From positions 1-64,000 of the forward strand of contig JAFLCU010000004.1 in NCBI GenBank assembly GCA_017303355.1: a DNA stretch of 64,000 nucleotides. Reading direction: 5' to 3'. The DNA is from Caulobacterales bacterium (GTDB lineage Bacteria; Pseudomonadota; Alphaproteobacteria; Caulobacterales; Aquidulcibacteraceae). The notes under the pieces are model-generated. The model did not search any database. It was not told the origin of the DNA and was given only the letters and a program-made list of their open reading frames with translations. A program made the position numbers and the translations under genes. Below are positions 17,565-26,325 of the stretch, in pieces (position 1 is the stretch's first letter; each line of letters begins with the position of its first letter).

Positions 17565-18569
17565 ATGAAAATCTGGATCGTGCACGCCTTCACGGATCGC
17601 GTTTTCACCGGCAACCCGGCTGCGGTGGTGCCGCTGGAACGCTGGCTGCCTGACGGCGTGCTTCAAGCCATCGCCACTGAGAACCGGCTAAGCGAAACTG
17701 CGTTCGTGGTCCCGACCGGCCTTAAGGGCAATTACCAGTTGCGCTGGTTCACGCCCGCGACCGAGGTGCCGATCTGCGGCCACGCTACGCTTGCGGCTGG
17801 GGCGATGATTTTGAGCGAACTCGATCCATCGCTTGAGGTGGTCGTGTTCGATAGCCACGCCGGCGCGCTGATCGTGCGCAATACGCCGGAGGGCTACACG
17901 CTTGATCTGCCGCGCAAGCAGCGCAGCCCATGGACGCCGGATGACAGCGTGAGCGCGGCGCTGGGCGGCGTTGAGATCGTTGACGCGTTTGTCGGCGAAT
18001 ACGCCAATGTCGTGCTCGACAGCGAGGCTGATCTTATCGCGCTGAAGCCGGATATCGCCGCGATCAACACGACGATCCGCGGGCCGCGTCAGGGCTGTCT
18101 GGTCGTTACTGCGCCCGCGGATGAGGGCAAGCCGTACGATTTCGCGCAGCGCTTCTTTGCGCCGGGTGCGGGCGTGGATGAAGACCCGGTCACCGGCTCC
18201 GCGTTCGCGGACACAGCGCCTTATTGGTGCGATCGCTTCGATCTGGAGAGCGTTGTCGGCAGTCAAGCGTCGCGCCGTGGCGGCTTCATCCGCGCGATCC
18301 AGACGTTATCGAGCGTACGCTTGCTGGGGCAGGTGGCTGTGTATCTACGTGGTGAACTCGATTCCTCTCTCGCGCGTCTGCACAACCGGGTCGAGGATCA
18401 TCCCGAGGCGCCGAAGCGCAAGAAGCGGCGTGAACGCAAAGCCAAGCAGCTGCCGGCGATCTTCGAGGATCCGATGCTGCCCGGCTTAGAAAACCCGTCG
18501 CCGCCAACCTCGCATCCCGCGCCGCCGGAAGAGCCGCCCGCGCCGCGCATCGTGGTGAGCGAGAAATAG
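17565..18569 (+). CDS. PhzF-family isomerase/epimerase with basic, proline-rich tail
   Basis: Member of the PhzF/diaminopimelate-epimerase-like fold family, 334 residues. The first half has FTDRVFTGNPAAVVPLE and the catalytic-glutamate region LSETAFVV, then GHATLAAG; the second half has GVDEDPVTGSAFAD, the signature of the family. The second-half segment ends near residue 265. A tail of about 60 residues follows with KRKKRRERKAKQ and a Pro/Glu-rich end, not normal for the family. Phenazine genes are absent, so a phenazine role is not supported; most such proteins have unknown substrates. ATG 17565 sits nine bases after AGGTGGA. Confidence 0.88.
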   Translation: MKIWIVHAFTDRVFTGNPAAVVPLERWLPDGVLQAIATENRLSETAFVVPTGLKGNYQLRWFTPATEVPICGHATLAAGAMILSELDPSLEVVVFDSHAGALIVRNTPEGYTLDLPRKQRSPWTPDDSVSAALGGVEIVDAFVGEYANVVLDSEADLIALKPDIAAINTTIRGPRQGCLVVTAPADEGKPYDFAQRFFAPGAGVDEDPVTGSAFADTAPYWCDRFDLESVVGSQASRRGGFIRAIQTLSSVRLLGQVAVYLRGELDSSLARLHNRVEDHPEAPKRKKRRERKAKQLPAIFEDPMLPGLENPSPPTSHPAPPEEPPAPRIVVSEK

Positions 18570-18603
18570 CTGACGCTGCGGTCGATCTATTCGACGCATT
18601 GCA

Positions 18604-18687
18604 AAAACTCCCAAACGCAGGCAGGTGGTAATTGGGCCATCCGCTCCCAACGGCGGACGCTCATCTGTGAGGATGGGAGACAGTTTG
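18604..18687 (+). promoter_or_regulatory. Candidate serC leader RNA (alphaproteobacterial serC motif)
   Basis: The 5' leader of serC holds two stems: GGTGG/CCATC (18624-18628 with 18637-18641, one G-U pair, loop TAATTGGG) and CCGC/GCGG (18641-18656). Two copies of CTCCCA (18608-18613 and 18644-18649) are complementary to TGGGAG (18674-18679), which is the Shine-Dalgarno region of serC. Refolding could therefore hide or free the ribosome-binding site. A conserved serC leader motif ahead of serC-serA operons is known in alphaproteobacteria; assignment here is from memory of its position and shape, not a covariance search. Confidence 0.6.
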
Positions 18688-19851
18688 ATGAATACCCCCG
18701 CTACGCCGGCTTTGCGACCGGCTGACCCCCGCTTTTCGTCGGGACCCACCAAAAAACGCCCTGGCTGGACGACGGATGCGTTGAAAGACGCCGCCCTCGG
18801 CCGTTCGCATCGCGCGAAGCCCGGCAAAGCCAAGCTCAAGGAAGCGATCGATCGCACGCGCGCCATTCTTGGTGTGCCGGCCGATTTCAAGATCGGCATC
18901 GTGCCCGCGTCTGATACGGGCGCGATCGAGATGGCGATGTGGTCGATGCTCGGCGTGCGGCCGGTCGATATCTTCGCTTGGGAAAGCTTTGGCGAAGAAT
19001 GGGTGACGGACGCCAAGCAGCTCAAGCTGGATTTCAAGGCGCACACAGCCGGTTACGGCGCGTTGCCTGACTTGGGCGCGGCGCGTAAGGACGCCGACAT
19101 TATCTTCACGCAGAACGGCACGACGTCGGGCGTGAAAGTGCCGAATTTCGATTGGATCGCCGCCGATCGCGAAGGCATCACCATCAATGACGCGACCAGC
19201 GCCGTGTTCGCGCAAGCGATCGATTGGTCGAAGTGCGACGTGACGACGTTCTCTTGGCAGAAGGTGCTGGGCGGCGAAGGCGCACACGGCATGCTGATCT
19301 TGAGTCCGCGCGCGATTGCGCGGCTGGAGAGCTACACGCCCGATCGGCCGCTGCCGAAGATTTTCCGCCTCACCAAGAAGGGCAAGGCCGATCTCGAAAT
19401 CTTCGAGGGCTCGACCATCAACACGCCGTCCTTGCTGGCGACGGAAGATTATATCGATGCGCTGAAATGGGCGGAATCGCTTGGCGGTTTGGAAGCGTTG
19501 CAAGCGCGCGCAAATGCTAACGCGAAAGTGTTGGCCGATTGGGTGGCGAAAACCGATTGGGTCGATTTCCTCGCCGCTGATCCGGCGACGCGCTCGAACA
19601 CGAGCGTGTGCTTGAAAGTGGTCGATGCGCGCGTGACCGGCTTGAGCGAAGAGGCGCAAGCCGAGTTCGCGAAGAAGCTGGCGGCATTGCTGGAGAAAGA
19701 GGGTGTGGGCCTCGATATGGGCTCCTATCGCTCGGCACCTCCGGGTCTGCGCATCTGGTGCGGCGGCACGATCGAAGCGTCCGACGTTGCAGCGCTCACG
19801 CCGTGGATCGAATGGGCGTTTGCAGCGCTCGTCGCTGAGTTGCCCGTTTAG
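18688..19851 (+). CDS. serC: Phosphoserine aminotransferase
   Basis: PLP enzyme that makes phosphoserine from phosphohydroxypyruvate and glutamate, second step of serine synthesis; it also serves pyridoxine synthesis in some bacteria. The 387-residue protein matches the alphaproteobacterial SerC type: it opens with [17 protein letters not shown], has [18 protein letters not shown], and the PLP-lysine segment [20 protein letters not shown] 18688 lies eight bases after GGGAGA. The gene is followed by serA after a 165-base gap filled by a repeat doublet, and preceded by a candidate structured leader. Confidence 0.95.
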   Translation: MNTPATPALRPADPRFSSGPTKKRPGWTTDALKDAALGRSHRAKPGKAKLKEAIDRTRAILGVPADFKIGIVPASDTGAIEMAMWSMLGVRPVDIFAWESFGEEWVTDAKQLKLDFKAHTAGYGALPDLGAARKDADIIFTQNGTTSGVKVPNFDWIAADREGITINDATSAVFAQAIDWSKCDVTTFSWQKVLGGEGAHGMLILSPRAIARLESYTPDRPLPKIFRLTKKGKADLEIFEGSTINTPSLLATEDYIDALKWAESLGGLEALQARANANAKVLADWVAKTDWVDFLAADPATRSNTSVCLKVVDARVTGLSEEAQAEFAKKLAALLEKEGVGLDMGSYRSAPPGLRIWCGGTIEASDVAALTPWIEWAFAALVAELPV

Positions 19852-19855
19852 CGCA

Positions 19856-20002
19856 CCCCCTCCCCGCGAGGGGAGGGGGCAGGGGGCGGGGCGAAGCGCC
19901 GCCGTCCCCGGATTAAGAGCGAACACGCATCACAGGAATCACAACACGACAAACGTCCGTGTTTCTCCCCACCCCCTGCCCCCTCCCCTCGCGGGGAGGG
20001 GG
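19856..20002. repeat. REP-like inverted doublet between serC and serA
   Basis: Two 36-base units in inverted orientation: 19856-19891 and 19967-20002. Each has the core palindrome CTCCCCGCGAGGGGAG plus a G-rich (or C-rich) flank; the units match with one visible difference. A 75-base unrelated core lies between. The right unit ends only 15 bases before the serA start. As RNA the two units could form one long stem, possibly lowering serA expression relative to serC. Confidence 0.88.
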
Positions 20003-20016
20003 ATATGGAGCACTCA

Positions 20017-21597
20017 ATGCCAAAAGTTCTGATCAGCGATGAACTCAGCGAAGCCGCCGTCGAGATTTTCCGTTCGCGCGGGCTTGAAGTGGATTTCCAA
20101 CCGAAGCTTGGCCCGGACGCGGCCAAGCTGAAGGAGATCATCGGCAATTATGATGGCCTGGCCATTCGCTCGGCCACGAAAGTGAAGCCGGACATCATCG
20201 CCGCGGCGAAGAATTTGAAAGTGATCGGCCGCGCCGGCATCGGCGTTGATAACGTCGATATTCCGGCCGCGACCGCGCGCGGCATCGTCGTGATGAACAC
20301 GCCGTTCGGCAATTCGATCACGACGGCCGAGCACGCGATCGCGCTGATGTTCGCGGCGGCGCGTCAACTCGCGGCGGCGGATGTCAGCACGCAAGCCGGC
20401 AAGTGGGAAAAGAACCGCTTCATGGGTGTGGAGCTCTACGCCAAGACGCTCGGCCTCATTGGCTGCGGCAATATCGGCGGCATTGTCGCCGATCGCGCGC
20501 TCGGCCTGAAGATGAAGGTCGTCGCGTATGACCCGTTCTTGAGCCAAGAGCGCGCGGTGCAGATTGGTGTTGAGAAGGTTGAGCTGGAAGAGCTTCTCGA
20601 GCGTGCGGACGTGATCACGCTGCACGTGCCGATGACCGAGAAAACCAAGAACGTGCTTTCGCGCGAAGCTTTGGCCAAGACCAAGAAGGGCGTCATCATC
20701 GTCAACGCCGCGCGCGGCGGCTTAGTGGATGAAGCCGCACTCCGTGAAGCGCTGGAGAGCGGCCATGTCTCGGCGGCGGCGTTCGACGTGTTCACGGTGG
20801 AGCCGGCGAAGGACAACGTGCTGTTTGGCGCGCCGAATTTTATCGCCACGCCGCACCTCGGCGCCTCGACCAACGAAGCGCAAGAGAATGTCGCGCTGCA
20901 GGTGGCTGAGCAGATGAGCGATTATCTGCTGACGGGCGCCGTCACCAACGCGCTCAACATGCCGTCGATTACGGCCGAAGAAGCGCCGCGCCTGAAGCCG
21001 TTCGCGGCGCTCGCGGAAAAGCTTGGCGCGTTCGCGGGGCAGATCGTTGATGAAGGCTTGGAAGAGGTTGAGATCGAGTACGAGGGCGAGGTCGCCAAGC
21101 TCAACATGAAGCCGCTGACGGCTTCGGTGCTGGCGGGTCTGTTACGGCCGCTACTGCAAGACGTAAACGTAGTCTCCGCGCCGGCGCTGCTGAAAGAGCG
21201 CGGCGTGCCGTTGACGGAGAGTGTGCGCGAAACCTCGCCGATCTATGACAGCCTCATCCGCATCAAGGTGAAGACCGGCGGCAAATGGCGCACGCTCGCG
21301 GGCGCTGTGGTCGCGGGCCAGCCGAAGATCGCCGAAGTGAAGGGCATGCAGCTCGAAGCGCATTTCCATCCGGTCATGTTGTTCGTGAACAATTCGGACA
21401 AGCCGGGCTTCATCGGCGCGCTCGGCACCATGCTCGCGGACGCCAAGATCAACATCGCCACCTTCCACCTTGGCCGCGAGGGCGAGGGGCAGGACGCGAT
21501 TGCGCTGGTTGGCGTCGATCAAGTGATCACGGACGAAATGCTGGGGCGTATCAAAGCGCTGCCGCAGGTGCGCTACGCGAAAGTTCTGCGCTTCTAA
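20017..21597 (+). CDS. serA: D-3-phosphoglycerate dehydrogenase, long form with ACT domain
   Basis: First enzyme of serine synthesis, oxidising 3-phosphoglycerate with NAD+. The 526-residue protein has the NAD-binding GLIGCGNIGGIVADRAL, the catalytic Arg region VNAARGGLVDEAAL, and HLGASTNEAQENVALQVAEQ with the catalytic His. After the catalytic part come the intervening (ASB) domain and a C-terminal ACT domain (NNSDKPGFIGALGTMLAD), the usual serine-sensing site. ATG 20017 (MPKVLISDE) is chosen, with GGAG at 20007-20010; an ATG at 20005 would add four residues. Together with serC it forms the serine pathway except for the phosphatase SerB. Confidence 0.96.
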   Translation: MPKVLISDELSEAAVEIFRSRGLEVDFQPKLGPDAAKLKEIIGNYDGLAIRSATKVKPDIIAAAKNLKVIGRAGIGVDNVDIPAATARGIVVMNTPFGNSITTAEHAIALMFAAARQLAAADVSTQAGKWEKNRFMGVELYAKTLGLIGCGNIGGIVADRALGLKMKVVAYDPFLSQERAVQIGVEKVELEELLERADVITLHVPMTEKTKNVLSREALAKTKKGVIIVNAARGGLVDEAALREALESGHVSAAAFDVFTVEPAKDNVLFGAPNFIATPHLGASTNEAQENVALQVAEQMSDYLLTGAVTNALNMPSITAEEAPRLKPFAALAEKLGAFAGQIVDEGLEEVEIEYEGEVAKLNMKPLTASVLAGLLRPLLQDVNVVSAPALLKERGVPLTESVRETSPIYDSLIRIKVKTGGKWRTLAGAVVAGQPKIAEVKGMQLEAHFHPVMLFVNNSDKPGFIGALGTMLADAKINIATFHLGREGEGQDAIALVGVDQVITDEMLGRIKALPQVRYAKVLRF

Positions 21598-21622
21598 GGA
21601 ACTTGACCGCAACGTCGGCGTT

Positions 21623-21657
21623 CATCCCCTCAGCCGTGCCTTCGGCGCGAGGGGATG
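21623..21657. repeat. Hairpin after serA overlapping the next ribosome-binding site
   Basis: Nine-base arms CATCCCCTC (21623-21631) and GAGGGGATG (21649-21657) around a loop that can itself pair (GCCG/CGGC). The right arm contains GAGGGG, the only Shine-Dalgarno-like sequence before the ATG at 21663. It may end serA transcripts weakly, hide the downstream ribosome-binding site, or simply be another dispersed palindrome. Confidence 0.65.
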
Positions 21658-21662
21658 TTGTG

Positions 21663-22262
21663 ATGAAGCTGAAGCTATTTTGCTCGACGCTGTTGCTGGC
21701 TGTCGCGGGATTGGCCGCGCCCGCATCAGCGAAGGTGGAAGAAATCCGCGTGGGTGTCGTCGGCAATATTCGTGATGACCATGGCGAGATCGTTGAAGGC
21801 AAGCACGAGGGCGCCAATGTCGAACTCGACATTGTGTCGTCGTCGCCGGACTTTTTGAACATTATCGGCTCGCCGCGCCCATATCTGATGGGATCGATCG
21901 CGACCGATGGCGATGGCGTCAATTTCGGCGGCGTCGGCGTGTTGTGGCGCTGGGAGTTCGCGGACGGCTGGGCGCTGGAGCCGGGCTTTGGCTACATCGT
22001 TCACGACGGCGAGATCGATAATCCGTACACGCCCGGCACGCCGGATGCGGCGGCCTTCGAGGCCGACAACCAGCTGCTCGGCTCGCGCGATTTGTTCCGC
22101 ACCACCTTCGCGCTGGAGCGTGAGTTCGGCGATCGTTTCGCGGCCCAACTCTATTGGCAACATATGAGCCACGGCCAAATTCTCGACAGTGGCCGCAACC
22201 AAGGTCTTGATTATGTGGGCCTGCGCTTCTCCTACCGGCTCGATCCCGATCCCGCGGACTAA
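21663..22262 (+). CDS. PagL-like (lipid A 3-O-deacylase family) outer-membrane protein, copy 1
   Basis: Small outer-membrane beta-barrel protein, 199 residues, with a signal peptide (STLLLAVAGLAAPASA). Alternating strands such as VNFGGVGVLWRWEFADGW and WALEPGFGYIVHDGE, and the C-terminal QLYWQHMSHGQIL...NQGLDYVGLRFSYRL, match the acyloxyacyl hydrolase/PagL family, in which a His-x-Ser pair is catalytic; here His167 and Ser169. The third acid residue (Glu in PagL) may be the Asp in NQGLDYVG. PagL removes the 3-O acyl chain of lipid A; activity here is inference. The next gene is a clear paralogue. Confidence 0.78.
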   Translation: MKLKLFCSTLLLAVAGLAAPASAKVEEIRVGVVGNIRDDHGEIVEGKHEGANVELDIVSSSPDFLNIIGSPRPYLMGSIATDGDGVNFGGVGVLWRWEFADGWALEPGFGYIVHDGEIDNPYTPGTPDAAAFEADNQLLGSRDLFRTTFALEREFGDRFAAQLYWQHMSHGQILDSGRNQGLDYVGLRFSYRLDPDPAD

Positions 22263-22325
22263 GGCGCTTCCCTTGGCCGGGCGTGCCGGTCTAGTTTGGT
22301 TTGTCCATCAGGGGAGGCGGAGTCG

Positions 22326-22910
22326 ATGCGGGGAACGTTTGCGGGCATCGCGGCCTTTGGCGCGGCCATGGCTTTGGCGCCGGCGGCGCGCGCGGGCGTC
22401 GATGAAGTCCATGTCGGCGTGATGCAGCACAATATCTGCGTCACCAATTGCAAGAACGCCGACAAGGAAGATGGCCCCAACGTCGAGTTTCAAGTCTCGT
22501 TCGACTCGCCCTCGTTTCTGAATTGGGCCGGCTCGCCGCAGCCCTATGTGATGGCGTCGGTGAACACGCAGGGCGCCACAAGTTTCGGCGGCTTCGGCCT
22601 CGAATGGCGCTGGGATTTCGCCGATGGCTGGGCGCTGGAGCCGGGCGTGGGCTACGTTGTGCATGATGGCGAGGTCGACAATCCATATGCGAACGGTTCA
22701 CCGGAGGCGGCCGCCTTCGCGGAAGAACACGTGCTGCTAGGCTCGGAAGATCTCTTCCGGACCTCGCTGGCGCTGACGCGCGATTTCGAAGGCCCGTGGG
22801 AGGCGCAAATCCTCTTCCAGCATCTCAGCCACGGCCAAATCCTGGGCAATGGCCGCAATCAGGGCATGGATCAGGTCGGCGTTCGCTTCGGCTACCAGTT
22901 CGGCGAATAA
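22326..22910 (+). CDS. PagL-like outer-membrane protein, copy 2
   Basis: Protein of 194 residues, tandem paralogue of the gene just upstream. Shared landmarks are FGGFGLEWRWDFADGWALEP, GYVVHDGEVDNPY, LFRTSLAL and FQHLSHGQILGNGRNQGMD. The catalytic-type His166 and Ser168 are kept. It has its own signal peptide (GAAMALAPAARA) and ribosome-binding site (GGGGAGGCGG) and an extra Cys pair near the N-terminus of the mature protein (NICVTNCKN), which could form a disulfide and is not in copy 1. Duplication followed by divergence is clear from sequence; separate acyl-chain or substrate preferences would be speculation. Confidence 0.78.
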   Translation: MRGTFAGIAAFGAAMALAPAARAGVDEVHVGVMQHNICVTNCKNADKEDGPNVEFQVSFDSPSFLNWAGSPQPYVMASVNTQGATSFGGFGLEWRWDFADGWALEPGVGYVVHDGEVDNPYANGSPEAAAFAEEHVLLGSEDLFRTSLALTRDFEGPWEAQILFQHLSHGQILGNGRNQGMDQVGVRFGYQFGE

Positions 22911-22948
22911 GCCCGTAAGCTGCGCGCCGCTCCAGAAGGGGGATGGCG

Positions 22949-24127
22949 ATGGCGCAAGCATATCATCTGCAAGAGCGGTTTGAACGGCCGGGCCCGAAAC
23001 GCATCTTGGCGCTCGATGGCGGCGGCGTGCGCGGCTTGCTTACGGTGGGCATGCTGGCGCAGCTCGAGGCGCATTTGCGTCAGCGCTACAACAAGCCCGA
23101 TATGCGCCTGTGCGAGTATTTCGATCTGATCGGCGGCACCTCGACCGGCTCGATCATCGCGACCGGCCTCGCGCTCGGCATGAGTGTCGCGGATATTTCC
23201 GCGCTCTACAAAACCGTGATCCCAAAAGTATTCAAGCGCTGGTGGCTGCAGGGCATGGGCGTGTTCGCGCCGATGTTCGTCGCCGGCCCGCTGACGAAGG
23301 CGCTGAAGGCCGAGTTTGAGGGGCGCACGCTGGAGTCCGGCGATCTCAAATGCGGCTTGGCCATTCATTGCAAGCGCATTGACACCGGCAGCGCATGGAT
23401 TTTGGTCAACCATCCGCGCTGGAAATATTTCTCGCAGAATTCCGGCTTCCGCTTGCGCGACATCGTGCAAGCGAGTGCGGCCGCGCCGCATTATTTCAAA
23501 GGCGTGATGTTGCGTTTGCCGGTGCCTGGCGATGCCGACCGCAGCATTGACGCGTTCGTCATCGATGGCGGCGTGGCGGGTTACAACAATCCGGCGATGG
23601 AACTGGCGCTCGCGGCCACCGATCCCGCCTATGGCTTCAATTGGAAGTCCGGCAAGGACAATCTCTACATCCTCTCGCTGGGCACGGGCTTCTTCCGTGA
23701 ACGCCTCAACGCCAGGCAATACGCGAGAAAGACGTTTGTCGGCCAAACGCTGAACGCGTTGCGCGGCATGATCCATGACGTTTCGCTGCAGCAAATCGCC
23801 TACATGCAATCGATCTCGGAAACGCAGAAGCACTGGTTCATCAATACCGAGAAGGGCGATCAGCCGACTGCGCCGTATCTGGCGACCGAGCCTGTGCTGC
23901 ATTTCCAGCGCTATGATGCGCGCATCGAACAGGTCGACGCCGACAAGCGCTTGCCGGAGCACGCACAGAAGCTGCTGAACCGTGAATTGGACGATGCCGA
24001 GATCAAGTGTCTGGCCGAGATCACCAATTCACAGGAAGCGAATCTAGCGCTGCTTGACGACATTGGCCATCGCGCCGGCGCCTATTTCCTGAGTGTCGCC
24101 GCGCCGCCCGCGAAATTCGACGTTTAG
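22949..24127 (+). CDS. Patatin-like phospholipase
   Basis: Serine acyl hydrolase with a Ser-Asp dyad, 392 residues. The oxyanion-hole motif is LDGGGVRGLLTVG, the nucleophile lies in GTSTG (Ser65) and the Asp in DGGVAGYNNP (Asp206). The first 25 residues are hydrophilic and no signal peptide is seen, so it should be cytoplasmic or exported by another route. ATG 22949 is seven bases after AAGGGG; ATG 22943, also in frame, is directly next to it and less likely. It lies 38 bases after the second PagL-like gene, so three genes for acyl-chain hydrolysis are contiguous. The substrate is unknown. Confidence 0.9.
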   Translation: MAQAYHLQERFERPGPKRILALDGGGVRGLLTVGMLAQLEAHLRQRYNKPDMRLCEYFDLIGGTSTGSIIATGLALGMSVADISALYKTVIPKVFKRWWLQGMGVFAPMFVAGPLTKALKAEFEGRTLESGDLKCGLAIHCKRIDTGSAWILVNHPRWKYFSQNSGFRLRDIVQASAAAPHYFKGVMLRLPVPGDADRSIDAFVIDGGVAGYNNPAMELALAATDPAYGFNWKSGKDNLYILSLGTGFFRERLNARQYARKTFVGQTLNALRGMIHDVSLQQIAYMQSISETQKHWFINTEKGDQPTAPYLATEPVLHFQRYDARIEQVDADKRLPEHAQKLLNRELDDAEIKCLAEITNSQEANLALLDDIGHRAGAYFLSVAAPPAKFDV

Positions 24128-24250
24128 GCCGCGGCAAAGGCGTTGGCGGCGTGTTTTTGCGCTGTTGGCGGCTTGCCTCTCCCGGTGAACAGCGTCAGGA
24201 AACGCGAAGAATTTGCAACGCGGGCCGCACGCGCCCGGCGGGGATAAGGC

Positions 24251-25540
24251 ATGTCCGGCGTAGTGGTTGTCGGCGCCCAATGGGGCGATGAGGGCAAGGG
24301 TAAAATCGTCGATTGGCTCTGCCATCGCGCCGATGTCGTGGTGCGCTTCCAGGGCGGCCACAATGCCGGCCATACGCTGGTCGTCGACGGCAAGGTCTAT
24401 AAGCTGGCGCTGCTGCCGTCTGGCCTCGTGCAGGGCAAGCTCTCCATCATCGGCAATGGTGTTGTCGTCGATCCGTGGGCGCTGGTGAGCGAGATCGAGA
24501 AGATCAGTGCGCAGGGCGTGGCGATCACGCCGGACCTGCTGGTGCTCTCCGATCAAGCCAGCCTCATCCTTCCGTTCCACCGTGATCTCGACGCCGCGCG
24601 CGAGGCGCAGGCGGGCGTCGCGTCGATAGGCACCACCAAGCGGGGCATTGGTCCCGCTTATGAAGATAAAGTGGGGCGCCGCGCGATCCGTGTCGCCGAT
24701 CTTGCCGATCCCGATTCCATCGCGTGGAAGATCGAACGCCTCACCGCGCACCATAATGCGCTGCGCAGCGGCCTGGAGCTGCCGGAGATCGACGTCGACG
24801 CGCTAAAGAAGGAATTGGCGGAGATCGCGCCGAAAGTGCTGCTATTCGCGCAGCCGGCGTGGCGCGTGCTCGACCATGCGTTTCAGCAATCGAAGCGCGT
24901 GTTGTTTGAAGGCGCGCAGGGCGTTCTGCTCGATGTGGATCACGGCACTTATCCGTTCGTCACCTCGTCGAACGTGGTGGCGGGGCAGGCGTCGGCGGGT
25001 TCGGGCGTCGGTCCCGGTAAGATCAGCTACGTGCTGGGCTTGGTGAAGGCCTACACCACGCGCGTTGGCGGCGGCCCGTTCCCGACGGAACTCAATGATG
25101 ATGTCGGCAAGCGCCTTGGCGAAGTTGGCCATGAATTTGGCACCAATACCGGCCGGCCACGCCGCTGTGGCTGGTTTGACGCCGTGCTTGTGCGTCAATC
25201 GATTGCGCTTTCGGGAGCCGATGGCATCGCGCTCACCAAGCTCGACGTGCTCGATGGTTTCGACGAGATCAAAATCTGCACTGGCTACAAATTGCACGGC
25301 AAGGTGATCGACTACCTGCCCGCCGCGCTGAAGGATCAGCAGGCGGTCGAGCCGATCTATGAAACGCTCGACGGCTGGAAGAAGACGACGCGCGGCGCAC
25401 GCTCTTCGAAAGACCTGCCCTCGAAGGCGATCAAATACATCCGCCGCATCGAGGAATTGATCGGCTGCCCCGCCGCGATCGTTTCAACAAGCCCGGAGCG
25501 CGAGGACGTGATCCTCATGCGCGACCCGTTCAAGGCGTAG
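24251..25540 (+). CDS. purA: Adenylosuccinate synthetase
   Basis: Joins IMP and aspartate with GTP, first committed step from IMP to AMP. The 429-residue length is normal. It begins with [19 protein letters not shown], containing the P-loop-like GDEGKGK and the catalytic Asp, followed by GGHNAGHT with the catalytic His; the [13 protein letters not shown] and [19 protein letters not shown] segments are also standard. It stands alone after a 123-base gap without notable features. Confidence 0.97.
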   Translation: MSGVVVVGAQWGDEGKGKIVDWLCHRADVVVRFQGGHNAGHTLVVDGKVYKLALLPSGLVQGKLSIIGNGVVVDPWALVSEIEKISAQGVAITPDLLVLSDQASLILPFHRDLDAAREAQAGVASIGTTKRGIGPAYEDKVGRRAIRVADLADPDSIAWKIERLTAHHNALRSGLELPEIDVDALKKELAEIAPKVLLFAQPAWRVLDHAFQQSKRVLFEGAQGVLLDVDHGTYPFVTSSNVVAGQASAGSGVGPGKISYVLGLVKAYTTRVGGGPFPTELNDDVGKRLGEVGHEFGTNTGRPRRCGWFDAVLVRQSIALSGADGIALTKLDVLDGFDEIKICTGYKLHGKVIDYLPAALKDQQAVEPIYETLDGWKKTTRGARSSKDLPSKAIKYIRRIEELIGCPAAIVSTSPEREDVILMRDPFKA

Positions 25541-25655
25541 CCGAAGCCGCGATTCGCCCCGCGCCGGGCGCCCTTCGCCTGTGGCGCGAGCGGGTTGAGG
25601 CTCCCCTAACCCGGCCGGACCCGCTAGTCTTGCCGCTGATTTGCGGAGGGAAGGC

Positions 25656-26306
25656 ATGTCGGACGGCAATGGCGAGGGGCGGGGCGCGTCGGGACGGCGC
25701 TTCAACCTCAACATGGACGACGCCCGCGCCCGTGCGCAGGAGGCGCTGCACAAGTCGGAATTCATTCTCTCGCGCGCCTATGGCCTGTTCCGCGACCCCA
25801 AGAAGGAATGGGAGCAGATCAGGGACGAGGAGACGTCGATCCCGAATATTCTGCTGGGCTATGTCGCGCCGCTTGCGGCTATCCCGCCGGTCTGTGATCT
25901 GATCGGCTCGACGCTCTTTAACTCTGCGCTTTCGGGCGACGTCGGCGCGGCGTTGATCCGTGCGGTGATCACCTGGCTGGTCAGCGTCGCACTCGTGTTC
26001 ATGCTCGGCATTCTGATCAACGCGGTGGCGCAGAATTTCGATGCCGATCGAAGCGAGATCGCGGCGCAGAAGGTGGCGGCCTATTCGCTGACGCCGTCAT
26101 TCCTTTCCGGGGTGTTTTCGTTGTGGCCGCCGCTCTGGTGGATTTCCCTATTCGCGCTCGCGGCCATGGTGTTCCTCATGTATCGCGGTTTGCCGATCTT
26201 GATGAAGGCGCCGGAAGATCGCGCGTTGGGCTATGCCGGCACGGTCACGGTCGCGGCGATGGTGGCGGCGATCATTCTATTCTCGCTGGCCAGCTGCGTG
26301 ACCTGA
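25656..26306 (+). CDS. YIP1-family membrane protein, short form
   Basis: Integral membrane protein of 216 residues with the bacterial Yip1 domain: an N-terminal cytoplasmic segment ending in LFRDPKKEWEQIRDEE (the family's conserved P..W..I pattern), then about five hydrophobic helices from residue 65 to 214. Function of bacterial Yip1 proteins is unknown. ATG 25656 follows GGAGGGAAG. The next gene, 19 bases downstream, encodes a second Yip1 protein, so the two probably form an operon and perhaps a heteromer. A serine/glycine-rich start precedes the domain. Confidence 0.85.
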   Translation: MSDGNGEGRGASGRRFNLNMDDARARAQEALHKSEFILSRAYGLFRDPKKEWEQIRDEETSIPNILLGYVAPLAAIPPVCDLIGSTLFNSALSGDVGAALIRAVITWLVSVALVFMLGILINAVAQNFDADRSEIAAQKVAAYSLTPSFLSGVFSLWPPLWWISLFALAAMVFLMYRGLPILMKAPEDRALGYAGTVTVAAMVAAIILFSLASCVT

Positions 26307-26325
26307 ACCGCAAGAGGGGGTCGGC

